From assembly GCF_019900845.1 (NCBI RefSeq), contig NZ_CP074570.1, positions 3,782,001 through 3,846,000 of the forward strand: 64,000 nt of DNA. Direction: 5' to 3'. The translations under genes and the position numbers were made by a program. This document shows positions 49,046-63,190 of this stretch, piece by piece (within the stretch, counting starts at the first letter, position 1; each line of letters starts with the position of its first letter). The DNA is from Paraneptunicella aestuarii (lineage in GTDB: Bacteria; Pseudomonadota; Gammaproteobacteria; Enterobacterales; Alteromonadaceae). Below the pieces are notes generated by a model. That model had not been told where the DNA came from. It saw nothing but the letters and a program-made list of their open reading frames with translations, and searched no databases.

Positions 49046-50251
49046 TTGGACTTACCTATCCCTCACAACATTGTGCCCCTTGATAACATTTTGCCAGATG
49101 AACCACTACTTATGATGGGAGCAGGCCCAGTGCCAATTCCAGCGAAAGTAGCGGCGGCCAACGGCATTGTTATCAATCACCTGGGAGATACAATGTCGCA
49201 AATTATTGAGCAGGTGAAGGTAATGGGTCGCTATGTCTTTCAGACGGAGCGCGGCACTATATTAGGTGTTGCGGGCCCAGGTTCCGCTGCCATGGAAATG
49301 GCGGTTGCCAACATCGTTGTCCCCGGCGATAAAGTCCTTAACATCTGTAATGGCTTCTTCAGTAACCGCTTGTGGGAGATGTCCAAGCGTATTGGTGCTG
49401 AAACGGTAAAACTGGAAGTGCCTGATGCTGTATCTGTTTCACCGCAACAGGTTGAAGAATACATCATCACTCATAAACCCAATGTGATTACCATTGTTCA
49501 AGGTGAAACCTCGAACACGGTATGCAATCATCAACTACCGGAAATTGCAGCGCTAGCCAAACGCTATGGCTGCTTCATTATCGTGGATGCAGTTTGTACG
49601 CTAAGCACTATGCCGTTAAAAATGGATGAATGGGGTGTAGATGCCGTTATTACGGGGGGTCAGAAAGGCTTGTCCTGTATTCCAGGCATCTCATTGGTAG
49701 GGTTCTCTGAAGCAGCTTGGACACACATCCACAATAGAAAGGACGACTTAAAGCACTGGTGTCTGGATGCCAAACTTGCGGATCAATTCTGGAACAAAAA
49801 ATCCTATCACTACACAGCGCCAGTATCGGGCATTTTGGCTATTCACGAAGCATTGCGACTAATCTGCATTGAAACCCTGCCGATTCGCTTTGAACGTCAT
49901 AGACGCTGCTCAGAAGCATTGCAAAATGGCATTGAAGCCATGGGATTAGAGCTGCATGTTCAGCCCGAATCAAGGCTTAATTCAGTAGTCGGTATTAACC
50001 TGCCTCAAGGCATTAATGGCAAGCAGTTGCTGTCTCAGATGTCTTCCCGTTATCGCGTTGAGATTTCCGGTTCATTTGGGCCGAACATAGTGCGTATTGG
50101 TCAAATGGGTGAACAATGCCGAGCGCATAACCTGTTCAGAACCTTGCATGCTTTAGGTTCAAGCATCAAGGCATTGGGGCATTCCGTTAACTTGCCTGCA
50201 GGCATGGCGATGCTTGAAGATACTTTGGGTAGAGCGAACCTTCCTGAATAA
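49046..50251 (+). CDS. Class V aminotransferase (serine-pyruvate / alanine-glyoxylate type), TTG start
   Basis: 401 residues. The fold-type-I class V pattern is clear: GPVPIPAKVAAANG, TERGTILGVAGPGSAAMEMA, ETSNTVCNHQLPEIAALAK, the Asp in FIIVDAVCTLSTMPL, and the PLP lysine Lys207 in GGQKGLS. Relatives use alanine, serine, glyoxylate, aspartate or pyridoxamine; the amino donor cannot be settled here. It starts at TTG with AGGAACGATT just upstream; no in-frame ATG occurs before conserved sequence. It stands alone on the plus strand. Confidence 0.88.
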   Translation: MDLPIPHNIVPLDNILPDEPLLMMGAGPVPIPAKVAAANGIVINHLGDTMSQIIEQVKVMGRYVFQTERGTILGVAGPGSAAMEMAVANIVVPGDKVLNICNGFFSNRLWEMSKRIGAETVKLEVPDAVSVSPQQVEEYIITHKPNVITIVQGETSNTVCNHQLPEIAALAKRYGCFIIVDAVCTLSTMPLKMDEWGVDAVITGGQKGLSCIPGISLVGFSEAAWTHIHNRKDDLKHWCLDAKLADQFWNKKSYHYTAPVSGILAIHEALRLICIETLPIRFERHRRCSEALQNGIEAMGLELHVQPESRLNSVVGINLPQGINGKQLLSQMSSRYRVEISGSFGPNIVRIGQMGEQCRAHNLFRTLHALGSSIKALGHSVNLPAGMAMLEDTLGRANLPE

Positions 50252-50387
50252 TCCAGCAGGTATTATTCTCTTTAAATTGCCATTCTATTTGCCTACTCGA
50301 GGGATCCTTTACTCACCGTGTAGGCAAAAGTTCTAATTTCCACTACCATAAAAGTAATGTTTAAGCTTTATTAATCCGGTCGAAGCT

Positions 50388-53084
<2,697 letters not shown>

Positions 53085-53177
53085 CACTATCAGTCGTCAG
53101 ATGTTTTAAGTGCCATGCACTTCACGTGTGTCAGAGTGTTAGTGAATGTGCAATAACATGAAATACAGAGAAATATA

Positions 53178-53882
53178 GTGTCCCAAGTAACGAGCAAAGC
53201 AGTATCCCCACTTCAGTGGTTCAGACTGGTTATGGTGTACACCATAATCCCTCTTGTTTTATTTATCTGTGGAGGTGAGCTCGGTTGGTGGCAAGCATGG
53301 TTATATTCCTTGCTACTCATTATTTCAGGCATTGGCGGACGGATATGGGCTGAACAAAAGCATCCAGGGTTAACAGCCGAAAGGCAAAATTCAGAAAATA
53401 TCCGAAACGCAAAACCTTGGGACAAAATACTTGCTCCACTGATGGCAATCAGTATCAGTTTTCCGATGGTGATTGTAGCAGGCTTAGATCATCGTTTTGG
53501 CTGGTCAGCCGACTTTCCACTATGGATAAACTTGATAGGATTCATATTGATATCCGCAGGATATGCTTTTGGCACTTGGGCCTTGATTGAAAACCGCTTT
53601 TTCTCCAGCGTAGTCCGCATTCAGATAGATCGAGGCCATAAGGTATGCAGCAGTGGCCCATACCAATTTGTTCGACACCCAGGTTATGCCGGTGTCGTCT
53701 TGGCTTCATTCGGTATTGTGCTCGCAATGGGATCGATGTGGTCACTCCTTCCTGCTGTAGTCGCATCAATCATCGCGTTGATTAGAACCGCACTTGAAGA
53801 TCAGACTCTACAAAAAGAATTACCGGGCTATCAAGAATATGCTCAACGCGTGCGTTATCGGTTAATTCCGGGAATATATTAA
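53178..53882 (+). CDS. Isoprenylcysteine carboxyl methyltransferase-like membrane protein
   Basis: 234 residues, GTG start. Five to six hydrophobic segments and the family motif GPYQFVRHPGYAG followed by a C-terminal LEDQTLQKELPGYQEYAQRVRYRLIPGIY-type region (Glu, Tyr, Arg retained) place it in the ICMT/PEMT-like group of integral-membrane SAM methyltransferases. The bacterial substrates are mostly unknown (lipids or small thiols are candidates). It begins 93 bp after the histidine kinase on the same strand and ends before a bidirectional terminator shared with recA. Confidence 0.85.
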   Translation: MSQVTSKAVSPLQWFRLVMVYTIIPLVLFICGGELGWWQAWLYSLLLIISGIGGRIWAEQKHPGLTAERQNSENIRNAKPWDKILAPLMAISISFPMVIVAGLDHRFGWSADFPLWINLIGFILISAGYAFGTWALIENRFFSSVVRIQIDRGHKVCSSGPYQFVRHPGYAGVVLASFGIVLAMGSMWSLLPAVVASIIALIRTALEDQTLQKELPGYQEYAQRVRYRLIPGIY

Positions 53883-53953
53883 AAAACAGGCGGCATACAA
53901 GCAGGGTTAAGCTCTAGCCCTTAACTAATTCCCTCGGACTTCCAAACAAAATA

Positions 53954-53988
53954 AAAACGCGAGCAACATATCGTGTCGCTCGCGTTTT
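53954..53988. terminator. Bidirectional terminator between the ICMT-like gene and recA
   Basis: An 11-bp perfect stem AAAACGCGAGC / GCTCGCGTTTT with a loop that can pair further. It has a T run in either direction and backs up the recA terminator at 54005-54049. Confidence 0.85.
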
Positions 53989-54004
53989 GCCTGTACTTAA
54001 AAAA

Positions 54005-54049
54005 TCCCACCTCGAAGCATGTGAGTGATTCGGTATCTAAGAGGTGGGA
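54005..54049 (-). terminator. First terminator of recA
   Basis: A 9-bp perfect stem TCCCACCTC / GAGGTGGGA with a 27-base loop; on the minus strand it is followed by TTTTTTAAG. It lies 27 bp after the recA stop and isolates recA from downstream genes. Confidence 0.85.
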
Positions 54050-54075
54050 AAGGGGTGCACGTCCGAGGAGGTGCG

Positions 54076-55125
54076 CTACGCTAAAGGTTGCTCTTCAACT
54101 TCGTCTTTAAGTCCACTTTTAGCTTCTTCTTTCACTGTTTTCAGAAGCAACAAGTCACGAAGTTGAGATTCAATTTTTTGAGCCAATTCAACATTATCTT
54201 TCAAATACTTAACCGCATTGGCTTTACCCTGCCCAATACGTTCGCCGTTACAGCTATACCAAGCACCAGCTTTTTCTACAAATTTGTGCTGCACACCCAA
54301 ATCAATTAATTCAGCTTCTTTGGAAATGCCTTCACCATACATGATTTGGAAATCGGCTTGCTTAAATGGTGGTGCCACTTTGTTCTTAACCACTTTCACT
54401 CGAGTTTCGTTTCCTACCACTTCATCACCGTCTTTAATCGCGCCCACTCGGCGGATATCCAAACGAACAGAAGCATAGAATTTCAAAGCGTTACCACCCG
54501 TTGTGGTTTCAGGGTTACCAAACATCACACCAATCTTCATACGGATCTGGTTAATGAAGATACACAGGGTGTTGGAGCGTTTGATATTCGCTGTCAATTT
54601 ACGCAATGCCTGAGACATCAAACGCGCTTGCAAACCAACGTGAGAGTCACCCATCTCACCTTCAATTTCCGCTTTTGGTGTTAAAGCTGCTACCGAGTCA
54701 ACAATAACCACATCAACCGCACCCGAACGAACCAGCATGTCACAGATTTCCAGCGCTTGTTCACCAGTGTCAGGTTGAGACACCAATAATTCGTCAACAT
54801 TCACGCCAAGCTTTTTAGCGTAGACAGGATCCAACGCATGTTCGGCATCAACGAAGGCACAGGTTTTCCCAACCTTCTGAGCTTCTGCGATAACCTGCAA
54901 GGTGAGTGTTGTTTTACCAGAGGATTCAGGGCCGTATATTTCAACGACACGACCACAAGGCAATCCGCCGATACCCAATGCGATATCAATACTCAATGAG
55001 CCGGTGGAAATAGAATCAATGTCCATTGCCTGGTTGTCGCCCAATCGCATGATAGTTCCTTTACCAAACTGCTTTTCAATTTGCCCAAGTGCGGCAGAAA
55101 GCGCGCGAGATTTGTTATCATCCAT
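54076..55125 (-). CDS. recA: Recombinase A
   Basis: 349 residues, highly conserved. Walker [10 protein letters not shown], Walker [13 protein letters not shown], loop L1 ([12 protein letters not shown]) and L2 ([28 protein letters not shown] in part), and the acidic C-terminal tail are all present. It catalyses strand exchange and promotes LexA self-cleavage. AGAGGA lies 7-12 bases before the ATG. The LexA-controlled promoter lies some 290 bp upstream. recX does not follow; two terminators do. Confidence 0.99.
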   Translation of the reverse strand: MDDNKSRALSAALGQIEKQFGKGTIMRLGDNQAMDIDSISTGSLSIDIALGIGGLPCGRVVEIYGPESSGKTTLTLQVIAEAQKVGKTCAFVDAEHALDPVYAKKLGVNVDELLVSQPDTGEQALEICDMLVRSGAVDVVIVDSVAALTPKAEIEGEMGDSHVGLQARLMSQALRKLTANIKRSNTLCIFINQIRMKIGVMFGNPETTTGGNALKFYASVRLDIRRVGAIKDGDEVVGNETRVKVVKNKVAPPFKQADFQIMYGEGISKEAELIDLGVQHKFVEKAGAWYSCNGERIGQGKANAVKYLKDNVELAQKIESQLRDLLLLKTVKEEAKSGLKDEVEEQPLA

Positions 55126-55415
55126 TGTTGAATCCTCTTGTTTTTGTATTCAACTTTCCGATTGGAAAGCCAAATGAATTTTTTAGCGTAAACGGGTTAT
55201 TAATGCGTTTTTATGTTGTGCATTTATCTTGTGTTTTAGAGCAACGAAACTCACTCATGTTTTATTACCTGTTCGTTGCAACACTATTTCTTTACAGCAG
55301 CTTCATTCTTACCAATCCGGATACCCCCAAAGCACTCACATAAAATCAACATAAAATTGCAGTAAGATGCTCTCAGTGTTATGGTTGGTTTCGAATCAGC
55401 TTTCAATGTTGAAGG
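55126..55415 (-). other. Long 5' leader of recA with two tiny ORFs
   Basis: The roughly 290 bases between the LexA-type promoter and the recA ATG contain two minus-strand mini-ORFs: 55284-55352 (22 codons, begins MLILCECF) and 55211-55258 (15 codons, begins MSEFRCSK, AGGT 12 bases upstream). Neither resembles a known protein. On the plus strand, a 46-codon hydrophobic frame (from 55203) lies antisense. Their meaning is unknown; a leader this long is unlike E. coli recA. Confidence 0.45.
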
Positions 55416-55443
55416 AGTATACTGTATATCCATACAGTTACAA
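55416..55443 (-). promoter_or_regulatory. recA: recA promoter with LexA (SOS) box
   Basis: On the minus strand a -35 (TTGTAA, 55438-55443), a LexA box CTGTATGGATATACAG (55422-55437) and a -10 (TATACT, 55416-55421) are arranged exactly as in E. coli recA (TTGATA, 16-bp box, TATAAT). The box is a perfect CTGT-N8-ACAG. DNA damage should induce recA from here. Confidence 0.9.
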
Positions 55444-55462
55444 TACTGGTTATAAAAGTTTT

Positions 55463-56224
55463 TTATAACCTATTGGAAATACAAGGAATTTTTACCCTTG
55501 TTTCGAGTAATCGCTGATCCTGACACTCTCCCTCTACAGGTAATATCAACCACCCCTTCCCTTGACGATTACGAATCCGATGCACAATGTCGTTAAAACT
55601 CATTCTGGCTTCGGCATTGCTGTCAATATGATAAATACGTTCCTCTTTTTGCTCTAGCAAAGTCCATAATATCTGGCAGGTATCATCCATAAATGAACAG
55701 GCCGGGATCCAGTTCACGTTAGCATGAATAGCTTTATTACCTTCTGCCATACCCTGTAAGGCAAAATACATGTTATTACCCGGCTGATGCCAATCAATTT
55801 GCCAGCCTAATCGACAAATCAATGCGTTAGGATTTACCTCTAAAACGCGTTGCTCACAGAGTATTTTTCCATGCCCGTATTCATCTTGAGCACTGCATTG
55901 AGAAGTAACCGTAAATGGCCCTTTGCTGTTCGCATCAAACACCATGGCTGTGCTGGTAAATAGGAACTGCATACCTCTGACATAGCAAATATGCGCCAGA
56001 AAACCTGCCCATTCGGGAGTGCCAACAGCAAAATGACATACCAATTCAGGCTTTACACTATCTATAAACTGAGAACAAGCTTCGTAATTTGATGGGTCAA
56101 TATGATCACGATTCCAGACAATAACCCGATATCCTTGAGCTACAAGAACAGAGGCAAATCTTGGCGCTAAAGTGCCATTCATCCCGGTAATAACGGCACA
56201 ACGCACTACAAAGCTTCCAAACAA
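55463..56224 (-). CDS. RmlD-like NAD(P)-dependent epimerase/reductase
   Basis: 253 residues with a Rossmann-type N terminus (CAVITGMNGTLAPRFA), an FTSTAMVFD strand, and the YGHGK pattern of extended short-chain dehydrogenases (YxxxK), resembling dTDP-4-dehydrorhamnose reductase (RmlD). The substrate is unknown. Its ATG lies 19 bases inside the end of pncC, so it is probably translated by coupling with it. It stands between pncC and recA, where most gammaproteobacteria have nothing. Confidence 0.75.
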   Translation of the reverse strand: MFGSFVVRCAVITGMNGTLAPRFASVLVAQGYRVIVWNRDHIDPSNYEACSQFIDSVKPELVCHFAVGTPEWAGFLAHICYVRGMQFLFTSTAMVFDANSKGPFTVTSQCSAQDEYGHGKILCEQRVLEVNPNALICRLGWQIDWHQPGNNMYFALQGMAEGNKAIHANVNWIPACSFMDDTCQILWTLLEQKEERIYHIDSNAEARMSFNDIVHRIRNRQGKGWLILPVEGECQDQRLLETRVKIPCISNRL

Positions 56225-56691
56225 TACTGTAAAGCAAATTCAATGGTTTGAGCCCGCACAGAATGGCGGTCGCCTTCAAAGCGTTTGACTTGAGCTGAGA
56301 CATTTCCATCCACATAACGTCCAAACCACACTGTGCCAACGGGCTTATCTGGCGTTCCTCCGGTTGGTCCCGCAACACCACTAACGGCAACCGCCATTTG
56401 CGCATTGGCTTGCTTTGCCGCACCTTGTGCCATTTGCTTCACAACCAGTTCCGACACAGCGCCATGCTCGATCAGTGCTTGCTCACTCACACCTACAAGC
56501 TCTTTTTTGGCCTCATTGCTATAAGTAATAAAACCTCGCTGGAACCATTCTGAACTGCCAGAAATACTGGTAATAGCATAACCTATACCGCCACCTGTGC
56601 AGGATTCAGCACAACTGATACTCCAACCTTTTTGCAATAGCTGCTTGCCAAGTTCTTCGGCAAGGTCAATTACCGTTTTGTTTAACGTCAT
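56206..56691 (-). CDS. pncC: Nicotinamide-nucleotide amidase (CinA C-terminal family)
   Basis: 161 residues, the stand-alone CinA C-terminal domain: AESCTGGGIGYAITS with the catalytic Ser, SEWFQRGFITYSNEAKKELVG, AVAVSGVAGPTGGTPDKPVGT. It deamidates NMN to nicotinate mononucleotide in pyridine nucleotide salvage. It sits upstream of recA in most gammaproteobacteria (ygaD in E. coli); here an epimerase gene separates them and overlaps its 3' end by 19 bp. Confidence 0.95.
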   Translation of the reverse strand: MTLNKTVIDLAEELGKQLLQKGWSISCAESCTGGGIGYAITSISGSSEWFQRGFITYSNEAKKELVGVSEQALIEHGAVSELVVKQMAQGAAKQANAQMAVAVSGVAGPTGGTPDKPVGTVWFGRYVDGNVSAQVKRFEGDRHSVRAQTIEFALQYCLEAL

Positions 56692-56786
56692 AATGGTTGC
56701 TCAAACTCAATCGGAAAATGAGCCGTATTATGCATTCCAGACTTTTTGATAGGAAAGAAATTCAGTAAGAAATTATAGATGGCCGA

Positions 56787-57338
56787 TTATTTAGAAGCTT
56801 GAGAGGTAAAATCAGCCCATTGGGAAGGCGTATTCACATTCATCATCAAGGATTCGTCAGGACAAGGTAATTCCAAGCGAGGAACGGCTTGAAACAAGCC
56901 ACGAATTTTCTTATTTTCATCGGATGACAGCACCGATTCCAAATAAGCAACAACATCGTCATGGTAACGGATAAACAAAGGAAGTGGATGATGACGAAAA
57001 TAACTCACTAAGACCTTTGGATCATCAGGGATAAGCGACACCAAAAGCTCACAGGTTAATAAAGGCATATCAACTGGCACTACCAGAAGATCATGTTGAA
57101 CATGTAATAGCGCGGCATGGATCCCACCCAAAGGCCCGGAATCAGGGTAAACATCAGGAATACCGTTTAAGCCAGAATCACCGCTAATCAGAACTTGCTG
57201 AACTCCAACCTGTGATAGCAATGCCTTGCTCCGCTGTAACAATGTAATGCCATCAATCAACAACATCGCTTTATTCATTCCCATTCGGGAAGAACGTCCT
57301 CCAGCTAATACCAGGCCGAAAAAAGCCGCATTATTCAT
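56787..57338 (-). CDS. mobA: Molybdenum cofactor guanylyltransferase
   Basis: 183 residues from the ATG at 57338, chosen because the family starts a few residues before LVLAGGRSSRMGMNKAML; an ATG at 57356 adds six residues, and the open frame extends to 57449 with no homology. The nucleotide-binding G-GRSSRMG and DMPLL motifs, SGPLGGIHAAL, and VNTPSQWADF at the end identify MobA, which attaches GMP to molybdopterin. Neither start has a strong ribosome binding site. It would supply cofactor to DMSO-reductase-type enzymes elsewhere in the genome. Confidence 0.9.
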   Translation of the reverse strand: MNNAAFFGLVLAGGRSSRMGMNKAMLLIDGITLLQRSKALLSQVGVQQVLISGDSGLNGIPDVYPDSGPLGGIHAALLHVQHDLLVVPVDMPLLTCELLVSLIPDDPKVLVSYFRHHPLPLFIRYHDDVVAYLESVLSSDENKKIRGLFQAVPRLELPCPDESLMMNVNTPSQWADFTSQASK

Positions 57339-57470
57339 TATCAATTCTGAAGCCATTGCGAAGACAATTAATACCTGAAGGATACTGCTGAAATGAGTGT
57401 AAGAACAAGATAGAAAAAAGCCCACTAAACGATGAAGGGCAATCATCACTACATACCTGTTCCAAACTAT

Positions 57471-57579
57471 CAGTCACCTGTAGAGAATTAGGAGCAAACC
57501 CTCAGCCGCAAGGAAGCGGCTGTGGAGCCTACATGGAAGTATCCACGGCGAGTTTGCGATAAATCTCTATGGGTGACTG
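57471..57579. repeat. Structured palindromic repeat upstream of mobA
   Basis: A nested inverted-repeat unit: outer arms 57471-57486 and 57564-57579 (14 of 16 match), a middle arm GCAAAC...GTTTGC (57494-57499 / 57552-57557), an inner hairpin CAGCCGC-loop-GCGGCTG (57503-57522), and a second inner hairpin GTGGA...TCCAC (57522-57546). It can fold like a three-way junction. The phrase GGAGCCTACATGGA resembles dispersed intergenic repeats I have seen in marine gammaproteobacteria; I could not check this. Confidence 0.65.
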
Positions 57580-57669
57580 ACAATTAAACACAGCTATTTA
57601 GCGGGCCAAATATGACTTAAACTTTAAAGAGTCTATATCATGCAGTATAACTAAATGAGTTTTGGAGAA

Positions 57670-57724
57670 GTCTCGGTTAGCCAATCGTGTTACGCACTAA
57701 CAACTGGAACTAACTAACCGGGAC
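57670..57724. repeat. Inverted repeat in the mobA-mutS gap
   Basis: Arms GTCTCGGTTAG (57670-57680) and CTAACCGGGAC (57714-57724) pair at 10 of 11 positions over a 33-base loop. It is part of the 770-bp non-coding region between mobA and mutS, which otherwise (57725-58107) shows nothing recognisable. Confidence 0.5.
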
Positions 57725-58107
57725 AGTCACTCCACTTTTACTACAGCACAATAGATGCCAACTTTAATAAACTATAAAAATCAATATGTTGTATAAATTC
57801 TGCATTTTTCATCAAATCGTATCTTCACCGTTTTAGTGCAATGCTGATCCATTTAGGTTCATCGTTTTACTAAAAACTATTGTTCCCTACACACCGACAC
57901 CTCACCGACTGTATTTAGAGAGAAATTTACGGTGAATTGTTGATGCCGACTTTCCTCAATTAACTATTGCTCATAACACCAGCAAGAAAACCACAGGCAT
58001 ACAATATTGCACTCGACAAGGCTGGGTTCGTTAGGCATGATCCTCGGCCTAATATAAAAGCGCGTTAAGCGTTAATAATCAGTAACAGCAATTTCCCCGC
58101 AGGCATA

Positions 58108-60705
58108 ATGAACACAGCGATACAAGACCTCGAACAACACACGCCGATGATGCAGCAATATCTGCGCATCAAAAAAGAACACCCGGACATTCTCCTTTTT
58201 TATCGTATGGGAGACTTTTACGAACTGTTCTATGAAGACGCGAAAAAAGCGGCGGAGTTGTTGGAGATATCGCTCACTGCGCGAGGAAAATCCGGCGGTA
58301 ATGCTATCCCTATGGCGGGGGTTCCCTATCACGCTGTAGACAATTACCTCGGCAAGCTGGTCAAGTTGGGGCAATCGGTAGCCATTTGTGAGCAAATCGG
58401 CGATCCGGCGACCAGCAAAGGGCCGGTTGAACGTAAAGTAGTGCGTATTGTCACGCCCGGAACCATTACTGATGAAGCTTTATTGCAAAACAGTATCGAC
58501 AATTTGCTTGCCGCTGTAGTGGAGAACAAAGGTAGATTTGGCTTCGCGACATTAGACATTACCAGCGGTCGTTTTGAGATCACCGAATTAGCCAGCGAAG
58601 CGGAACTGGAAGCGGAACTGGAACGTACTAAACCAGCAGAAATTCTCTATCCTGAAGGCTTTCAATATAGCTATTTGATCGACAAGCTTCCGGGTTTACG
58701 TCGTCGCCCTGATTGGGAATTCGACTTCGATACATCATGTACACAGCTCAATAAGCAATTCGGCACCAAAGAATTGAAAGGCTTCGGTATTGATGAAAAA
58801 GCCATGGTGCAAGCCATTTGCGCGGCGGGCGCCATGTTGCAATACGTCAAAGACACTCAACGCGCCGCCCTTCCCCATATTCGCCGCATTAGCGCCAATG
58901 ACGATCAGCAAGTATTGCAGATGGATGCAGCCACTCGTCGCAACCTGGAACTGACCCAGAACCTTGCTGGCGGCACCGACAACACGCTGATTTCTGTTAT
59001 TGATAAATGCAAAACCTCAATGGGCAGCCGTATGTTAAAACGCTGGTTGCATCAGCCCAGCATTGACCGTTTTGTGCTGACTCAGCGTCAGGAAGCGGTG
59101 TCGGCTCTAATGCAAAACGGATATCATGACATACAGGAATTATTGCGTCATGTCGGTGATGTGGAGCGTATATTAGCTCGCTTGGCGTTGCGTAATGCTC
59201 GCCCTCGCGATTTCAGCCGATTAAATACGTCGTTAGCTTTATTGCCAGAACTGCAATCTCATCTGGACGTTTTCGACAACAACTACCTGCAAGCCTTAGC
59301 CAGCACCATTTCCACTTTCCCGGAACAAGTCGAGCTATTAACACGCGCTATCAGCGACAACCCGCCCGTGGTGATCCGCGATGGCGGGGTTATTAGAGAA
59401 GGTTATCACTCTGAGTTGGACGAACTACGTTCCATGGCAGATGGTGCCACCGATTTACTGGCAAAAATCGAAATTCGTGAGCAAGAGCGTACTGGTCTTA
59501 GTTCATTGAAAGTCGCCTATAACAAGGTTCACGGCTTCTATATTGAAGTGAGTAAAGGCCAGGCGCATTTGGTGCCTGATGATTACACTCGTCGTCAAAC
59601 CCTGAAAAACAACGAACGCTATATCATTCCTGAGCTGAAAGTGTACGAAGAAAAGGTACTCAGTAGTCAAAGCCGAGCGTTGGCATTAGAAAAGCAGCTT
59701 TACGATGAGTTGTTCGATTTGCTCATGCCACAACTTAACGCCATGCTCGATTGCGCTGCCGCCATTGCCGAACTGGACGTACTAGCGAACTTTGCGGAAC
59801 GTGCTGAAACACTGGAATATAGTCGCCCCGAGCTAACCGACGACACCGAAATCAGCTTTGCTCGCGGTCGTCATCCTGTGGTTGAACAAAAAACGGCAAC
59901 GCCTTTTATTGCCAATCCCATCTTGATTGATCACAGCCGTAAAATGCTGATCGTCACCGGCCCCAACATGGGTGGTAAATCCACTTACATGCGTCAAACC
60001 GCATTGATTGTGTTACTCGCTTACGTTGGCAGTTTTGTTCCAGCGGAAGAATGTCGTATCGGCAAGGTTGACCGTATATTCACGCGTATTGGCGCGTCTG
60101 ACGATTTGGCGTCCGGTCGTTCAACCTTCATGGTGGAAATGACCGAAACCGCCAATATTCTTAACAACGCCACCGAGCACAGCCTGGTGTTAATGGACGA
60201 AATTGGTCGAGGCACCAGCACTTACGATGGCATGTCGCTCGCGTGGGCCTGTGCCGAATATCTGGTTCATAAGCTCAAGGCTTATTGCTTGTTTGCCACT
60301 CACTATTTTGAGCTGACCAAATTGGTGGAACGTCACGACAATTTAGCCAATGTGCATCTCGACGCTATGGAATACGACGGCGGTATTCGCTTTATGCACG
60401 CCGTTCAGGAAGGCTCAGCTGATCGCAGTTACGGCTTGCAGGTAGCGCAACTGGCAGGCGTGCCCAACGTGGTCATTAACGCAGCCAAGTTCAAATTAAA
60501 AGAACTGGAAGAGCAGTCGGCATCATCTAATACTCAATCCTCTGCCGCAGAAAAAGCCGTTATCAGTTACGCTGAACAGCTTGATTTACTATCAGCCGAC
60601 CACCCGGCGTTGAAGGCATTGCAAGGTATTAACCCCGATGATCTCACGCCGAAAATGGCACTGGATGAATTGTATCGTCTGGTGAAATTGGCAAAAGACG
60701 CTTAG
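58108..60705 (+). CDS. mutS: DNA mismatch repair protein MutS
   Basis: 865 residues, full length. Mismatch-binding Phe-x-Glu is in [13 protein letters not shown]; the C-terminal ATPase has Walker [14 protein letters not shown] at about residue 618, [15 protein letters not shown], Walker [17 protein letters not shown] and the switch His in ATHYFEL. The C terminus has the dimer/tetramer helix ([19 protein letters not shown]). It recognises mispairs and recruits MutL. It stands near pncC and recA, as in E. coli relatives. The ATG has no strong ribosome binding site but matches the family start. Confidence 0.98.
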   Translation: MNTAIQDLEQHTPMMQQYLRIKKEHPDILLFYRMGDFYELFYEDAKKAAELLEISLTARGKSGGNAIPMAGVPYHAVDNYLGKLVKLGQSVAICEQIGDPATSKGPVERKVVRIVTPGTITDEALLQNSIDNLLAAVVENKGRFGFATLDITSGRFEITELASEAELEAELERTKPAEILYPEGFQYSYLIDKLPGLRRRPDWEFDFDTSCTQLNKQFGTKELKGFGIDEKAMVQAICAAGAMLQYVKDTQRAALPHIRRISANDDQQVLQMDAATRRNLELTQNLAGGTDNTLISVIDKCKTSMGSRMLKRWLHQPSIDRFVLTQRQEAVSALMQNGYHDIQELLRHVGDVERILARLALRNARPRDFSRLNTSLALLPELQSHLDVFDNNYLQALASTISTFPEQVELLTRAISDNPPVVIRDGGVIREGYHSELDELRSMADGATDLLAKIEIREQERTGLSSLKVAYNKVHGFYIEVSKGQAHLVPDDYTRRQTLKNNERYIIPELKVYEEKVLSSQSRALALEKQLYDELFDLLMPQLNAMLDCAAAIAELDVLANFAERAETLEYSRPELTDDTEISFARGRHPVVEQKTATPFIANPILIDHSRKMLIVTGPNMGGKSTYMRQTALIVLLAYVGSFVPAEECRIGKVDRIFTRIGASDDLASGRSTFMVEMTETANILNNATEHSLVLMDEIGRGTSTYDGMSLAWACAEYLVHKLKAYCLFATHYFELTKLVERHDNLANVHLDAMEYDGGIRFMHAVQEGSADRSYGLQVAQLAGVPNVVINAAKFKLKELEEQSASSNTQSSAAEKAVISYAEQLDLLSADHPALKALQGINPDDLTPKMALDELYRLVKLAKDA

Positions 60706-60758
60706 TCGATATCAAATACGGTTCACTGGTGCATGTCTTGCACAGGCATCAGTGAATT

Positions 60759-61163
60759 TCATTTAAAGCCAGTCGTATCAAAGCCCAACCTCTGCAACAA
60801 TTCCAAAAAGTTGCTAATCATAATAGGTTTTGCAAGAAAGCCCTTCGCTCCCAAAGATATCGCTTCTCTCACATTTTTTTCCGTACTGTTGGCAGTACAC
60901 ATAATCACTTGAATGTCAGGATAATTTTCACGCACCCAACGCAAAATAGACATGCCATCTGTATCAGGCAACTTAATATCCAGCAACATGACTTGATAAT
61001 ATTTACTCTGCAATTGTTCTTTTGCTTGAACCCCATTACAGACGGTGTCTACACTATCAAATCCAAGTTTCACCAAGAGCATCTTTTGATAAGTGCGAAC
61101 AGACTCGACATCATCCACAATTAACGCATTTACAGTATTCATTTTGATGCAAGGCAAACTCAT
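60759..61163 (-). CDS. Stand-alone response regulator receiver (CheY-like)
   Basis: 134 residues from the ATG at 61163, preferred over an upstream ATG at 61214 because GGGGGAACTC lies just before it. A single receiver domain: acidic pair IVDDVE (about 16-20), phospho-acceptor Asp62 (LLDIKLPDTDG), Thr in MCTANST and Lys in LAKPIM. No output domain. It could act on a flagellar, chemotactic or phosphorelay partner; the hybrid kinase 8 kb away lacks an HPt domain and is not an obvious partner. It lies between mutS and pyrG. Confidence 0.93.
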   Translation of the reverse strand: MSLPCIKMNTVNALIVDDVESVRTYQKMLLVKLGFDSVDTVCNGVQAKEQLQSKYYQVMLLDIKLPDTDGMSILRWVRENYPDIQVIMCTANSTEKNVREAISLGAKGFLAKPIMISNFLELLQRLGFDTTGFK

Positions 61164-63098
<1,935 letters not shown>

Positions 63099-63107
63099 GC
63101 TGACCAA

Positions 63108-63167
63108 ACCATGTTGCCATATCCGCGGCGAACGCAATAACCGCAAGCGATATGGCACAGACATGGT
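63108..63167. repeat. Long hairpin in the pyrG-eno gap
   Basis: Arms ACCATGT-GCCATATC (63108-63123) and GATATGGC-ACATGGT (63149-63167) pair over 15 bp with small bulges; the loop contains a further GCGG / CCGC stem. It has no T run, so it is not a simple terminator. It may be an attenuator, an mRNA processing or stability element between pyrG and eno, or a REP-like repeat. Confidence 0.65.
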
Positions 63168-63190
63168 GCATAACAAGTCTGGATCCTTGA

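Noticed and set aside
55203..55343. 46-codon hydrophobic plus-strand ORF antisense to the recA leader
   Set aside because: Could be a small membrane protein, but no ribosome binding site or promoter is visible; recorded only in the leader entry.
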